Under the pieces are notes generated by a model that did no database searches, was not told the origin of the DNA, and worked only from the letters and a program-made list of their open reading frames with translations. Positions 62,832 to 64,000 of a DNA stretch of 64,000 nucleotides are shown one piece after another. This stretch comes from Alistipes timonensis JC136 (GTDB taxonomy: Bacteria > Bacteroidota > Bacteroidia > Bacteroidales > Rikenellaceae). Each line of letters begins with the position of its first letter. Position 1 is the first letter of the stretch. The DNA lies in contig NZ_FNRI01000006.1 of assembly GCF_900107675.1 (NCBI RefSeq), positions 210,450-274,449 on the forward strand, written 5' to 3'. The translations under genes were made by a program, and so were the position numbers.

Positions 62832-63368
62832 CCTTGAGGCCGAATCGAAAGATTCAGCCTCTTTCTTTATCAGAAGTTCCGGTGTCCGCATCACTGCCCG
62901 GAACATGCTTTTCACGACGATTTTGTGGAACGGGCGGATCAGCGTGAAATAGGCGACTCCCAGTTTGTTGTGGTATTGCACCAGCGTACTGAGGTAAATG
63001 CTCGGGTTTTCGATGCAGACCGAGAACCAGGCTTTCAGGTGTTTGTCGTCGAGGCTGACGACCATCTCGTCCGCCGTTTTGGCAACGACGGTCATCATGC
63101 CGTATCCCTCGCCATTTTCCAGCGCCTCTTTCAGCGCTTCCCGGTTGCTGTCGGTCTCGGTCTTCAACCCGAAAGGCCTGACCAGCAGGTTGCGGAGTTT
63201 GAAAAGAAATGCCAGCCAGCCGGGCATCGTCGTCCAGAATGCGGCCATGAGTTTCTCCGGCGGGATACGTCCCGTGCCGGGAAATTCTCCCCGGAAGCAG
63301 TCGGTGTAGTCGGCCGTGTACTGCGAGAGGATCGAATGGGGCGGAAGCGGCGATTTGCGTATTTTCAT
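62829..63368 (-). CDS. DUF2867-like protein
   Basis: 179 residues from the ATG at 63368 (MKIRKSPLPPHSILSQYTAD); the in-frame ATG at 63443 gives an unrelated extension. No signal peptide. Features include DYTDCFRGEF, FWTTMPGWLAFLFKLRNLLV, GYGMMTVVAKTADEMVVSLDDKHL and a C-terminal FHKIVVKSMFRAVM, matching small DUF2867-type proteins of unknown function. The stop codon (62829-62831) lies in the last bases of the tRNA gene, and the final ten codons are antisense to the tRNA terminator. Confidence 0.75.
   Translation of the reverse strand: MKIRKSPLPPHSILSQYTADYTDCFRGEFPGTGRIPPEKLMAAFWTTMPGWLAFLFKLRNLLVRPFGLKTETDSNREALKEALENGEGYGMMTVVAKTADEMVVSLDDKHLKAWFSVCIENPSIYLSTLVQYHNKLGVAYFTLIRPFHKIVVKSMFRAVMRTPELLIKKEAESFDSASR
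62836..62868 (+). terminator. Terminator of the tRNA-fMet gene
   Basis: Stem GAGGC/GCCTC and GAATC/GATTC with one C-A mismatch, GAAA tetraloop, then TTTCTTT. It begins 5 nt past the tRNA 3' end and lies within the 3' coding part of the opposing gene. Confidence 0.85.
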
Positions 63369-63602
63369 GGCGTGTGGATAGTGGCAGCCCGCGGGGTGCC
63401 TGGTTTTGGATAAAGGTACGAAAAATCGGCGGAAAATCGGCATCCGGGTTATCAGGAAGCCGTTTATTTCGTATCTTTAGGCTATGCGGCGGGTTTGTTT
63501 TGTGAAAAGCCGGATGCAGAGGTCTGTGCAGGATCGGGCGGAAACGACCGCGGCGCGCAATTTGCAGGGAAAGGACCGTAATGCATAAAATTCTTCGAAG
63601 CC

Positions 63603-63767
63603 ATGAAAGAGAACAAAGAGACGACATGCACCCCTTGCGAGGAGAAATTCGAGCGTAACATCGACGCGATGGTCAAAGAGGGTGAAGCTCCCACGGCAAA
63701 AGAGCGCCAACAGCGGGAGCAGGAGGTAAAATCGGCGTTTGCCGAGACCGCGAAGGAGCCGAAATGA
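63603..63767 (+). CDS. Small hypothetical protein with a CxxC motif
   Basis: 54 residues: a charged protein beginning KENKETTCTPCEEKFERN, with one CTPC pair near the start and a Lys/Glu/Gln-rich helical rest. No signal peptide. The evidence for coding is a sensible ATG, a composition typical of short soluble proteins, and a strong hairpin 17 bp past its stop. A TATCTTTA element at 63472-63479 could be its promoter, leaving a leader of about 115 nt. Function unknown. Confidence 0.6.
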   Translation: MKENKETTCTPCEEKFERNIDAMVKEGEAPTAKERQQREQEVKSAFAETAKEPK

Positions 63768-63783
63768 CCGGTCCTCCGGAATT

Positions 63784-63818
63784 GAAAATGCCCGCACGTA
63801 AATCGTGCGGGCATTTTC
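63784..63818. terminator. Bidirectional terminator
   Basis: Perfect 15-bp stem (GAAAATGCCCGCACG with its complement) around a 5-nt loop. The stem has A/T ends, giving a U-rich tail in both directions. It lies between the small gene and the convergent DsbD-like gene. Confidence 0.9.
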
Positions 63819-63857
63819 GTTTGTGCCGGGCTGTAAAAACGCTCCCGGGATGCGGTG

Positions 63858-64000
63858 TTATTGCTGCTTGTTGTAGGCCTCGATGCCGCTGCGGAGGAAC
63901 TCGATGAATCCGGGTACGCTTAGGTCGTACCCGCGCGGGGGGACTAACACTTTTCCGTCGCGTCCCTGCAGGACGTAGTATGGCTGCGCATTGACGCCGA
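63858..64000 (-). CDS. C-terminal end of a DsbD-like thioredoxin-family protein
   Basis: Only the last 46 codons are present; the gene continues beyond the right edge. The visible part reads GVNAQPYYVLQGRDGKVL, then PPRGYDLSVPGFIEFLRSG. This matches the terminal thioredoxin domain of Bacteroidetes DsbD/cytochrome c biogenesis-type thiol:disulfide interchange proteins, where QPYY contains the cis-proline loop. The assignment rests on a short segment. Confidence 0.6.
   Translation of the reverse strand, partial: GVNAQPYYVLQGRDGKVLVPPRGYDLSVPGFIEFLRSGIEAYNKQQ

Noticed and set aside
63484..63588. A 34-codon open frame upstream of the small CxxC protein gene
   Set aside because: Composition is Arg-rich with no family resemblance, and nothing supports its translation. 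It could be a leader peptide but I cannot show it.

Overview
The window looks like chromosomal DNA of a GC-rich member of the Bacteroidales, with Alistipes or a close relative the best guess. Evidence seen directly: two SusC/SusD outer-membrane pairs, a hybrid two-component regulator, many secreted or lipoprotein glycoside hydrolases, a Bacteroidetes-type DUF4290 gene, a DUF4492-cydA-cydB cluster, and repeated matches to the Bacteroidetes promoter (TTTG, about 19 nt, TAnnTTTG) in place of Shine-Dalgarno sites. The genus is inferred from high GC and gene content and was not tested.

Layout. (1) 1-9012, minus strand: a polysaccharide utilization operon reading BACON/GLUG lipoprotein, FecR-type anti-sigma factor, STN-containing SusC, SusD and a glycoamylase-like (GH144-type) enzyme cut by the window edge. 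No ECF sigma factor gene lies beside fecR. (2) 9140-35825, minus strand: a large pectin-type locus. A SusC/SusD-led run of ten closely packed genes (32710 to 14383) carries a SUMF1-fold lipoprotein, a GH2, two paralogous GH28 enzymes, an STN-esterase fusion, a plant-type leucine-rich-repeat protein, a BIG2 lipoprotein and an unrecognised TIM-barrel-like protein. A separate three-gene operon (14290 to 9202: GH28, rhamnogalacturonan-lyase-like propeller, GH105) has its own promoter and a strong terminator. (3) 32844-45069: a hybrid two-component regulator with one divergent GH2 on its left and two GH2-type genes on its right. GH28, GH105 and the propeller protein together indicate a galacturonan or rhamnogalacturonan substrate, with GH2 enzymes removing side-chain sugars.

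(4) 45137-57623, housekeeping: fabI; cytochrome bd oxidase with DUF4492; nhaC-gph flanked by two copies of a dispersed palindromic repeat; a sigma-54-type regulator without a DNA-binding domain; DUF4290; a thioredoxin-fold lipoprotein lacking its CXXC and driven by a tandemly duplicated promoter; and lpxH-thyA-folA.

(5) 57700-62621: five tightly spaced genes resembling a split, membrane-anchored heterodisulfide-reductase (Hdr)-like complex: a HdrC-like, a HdrB-like and a short HdrA-like protein, a ferredoxin, and a HdrD-like protein fused to a cytochrome-b-like membrane domain. The organism type gives no reason to expect methanogenesis, so the physiological partner is open. This and the unusual protein architectures of the pectin locus are the most interesting parts. 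(6) 62759-64000: initiator tRNA-fMet, a DUF2867-like gene whose 3' end runs through the tRNA terminator, a 54-residue protein, and the tail of a DsbD-like gene.
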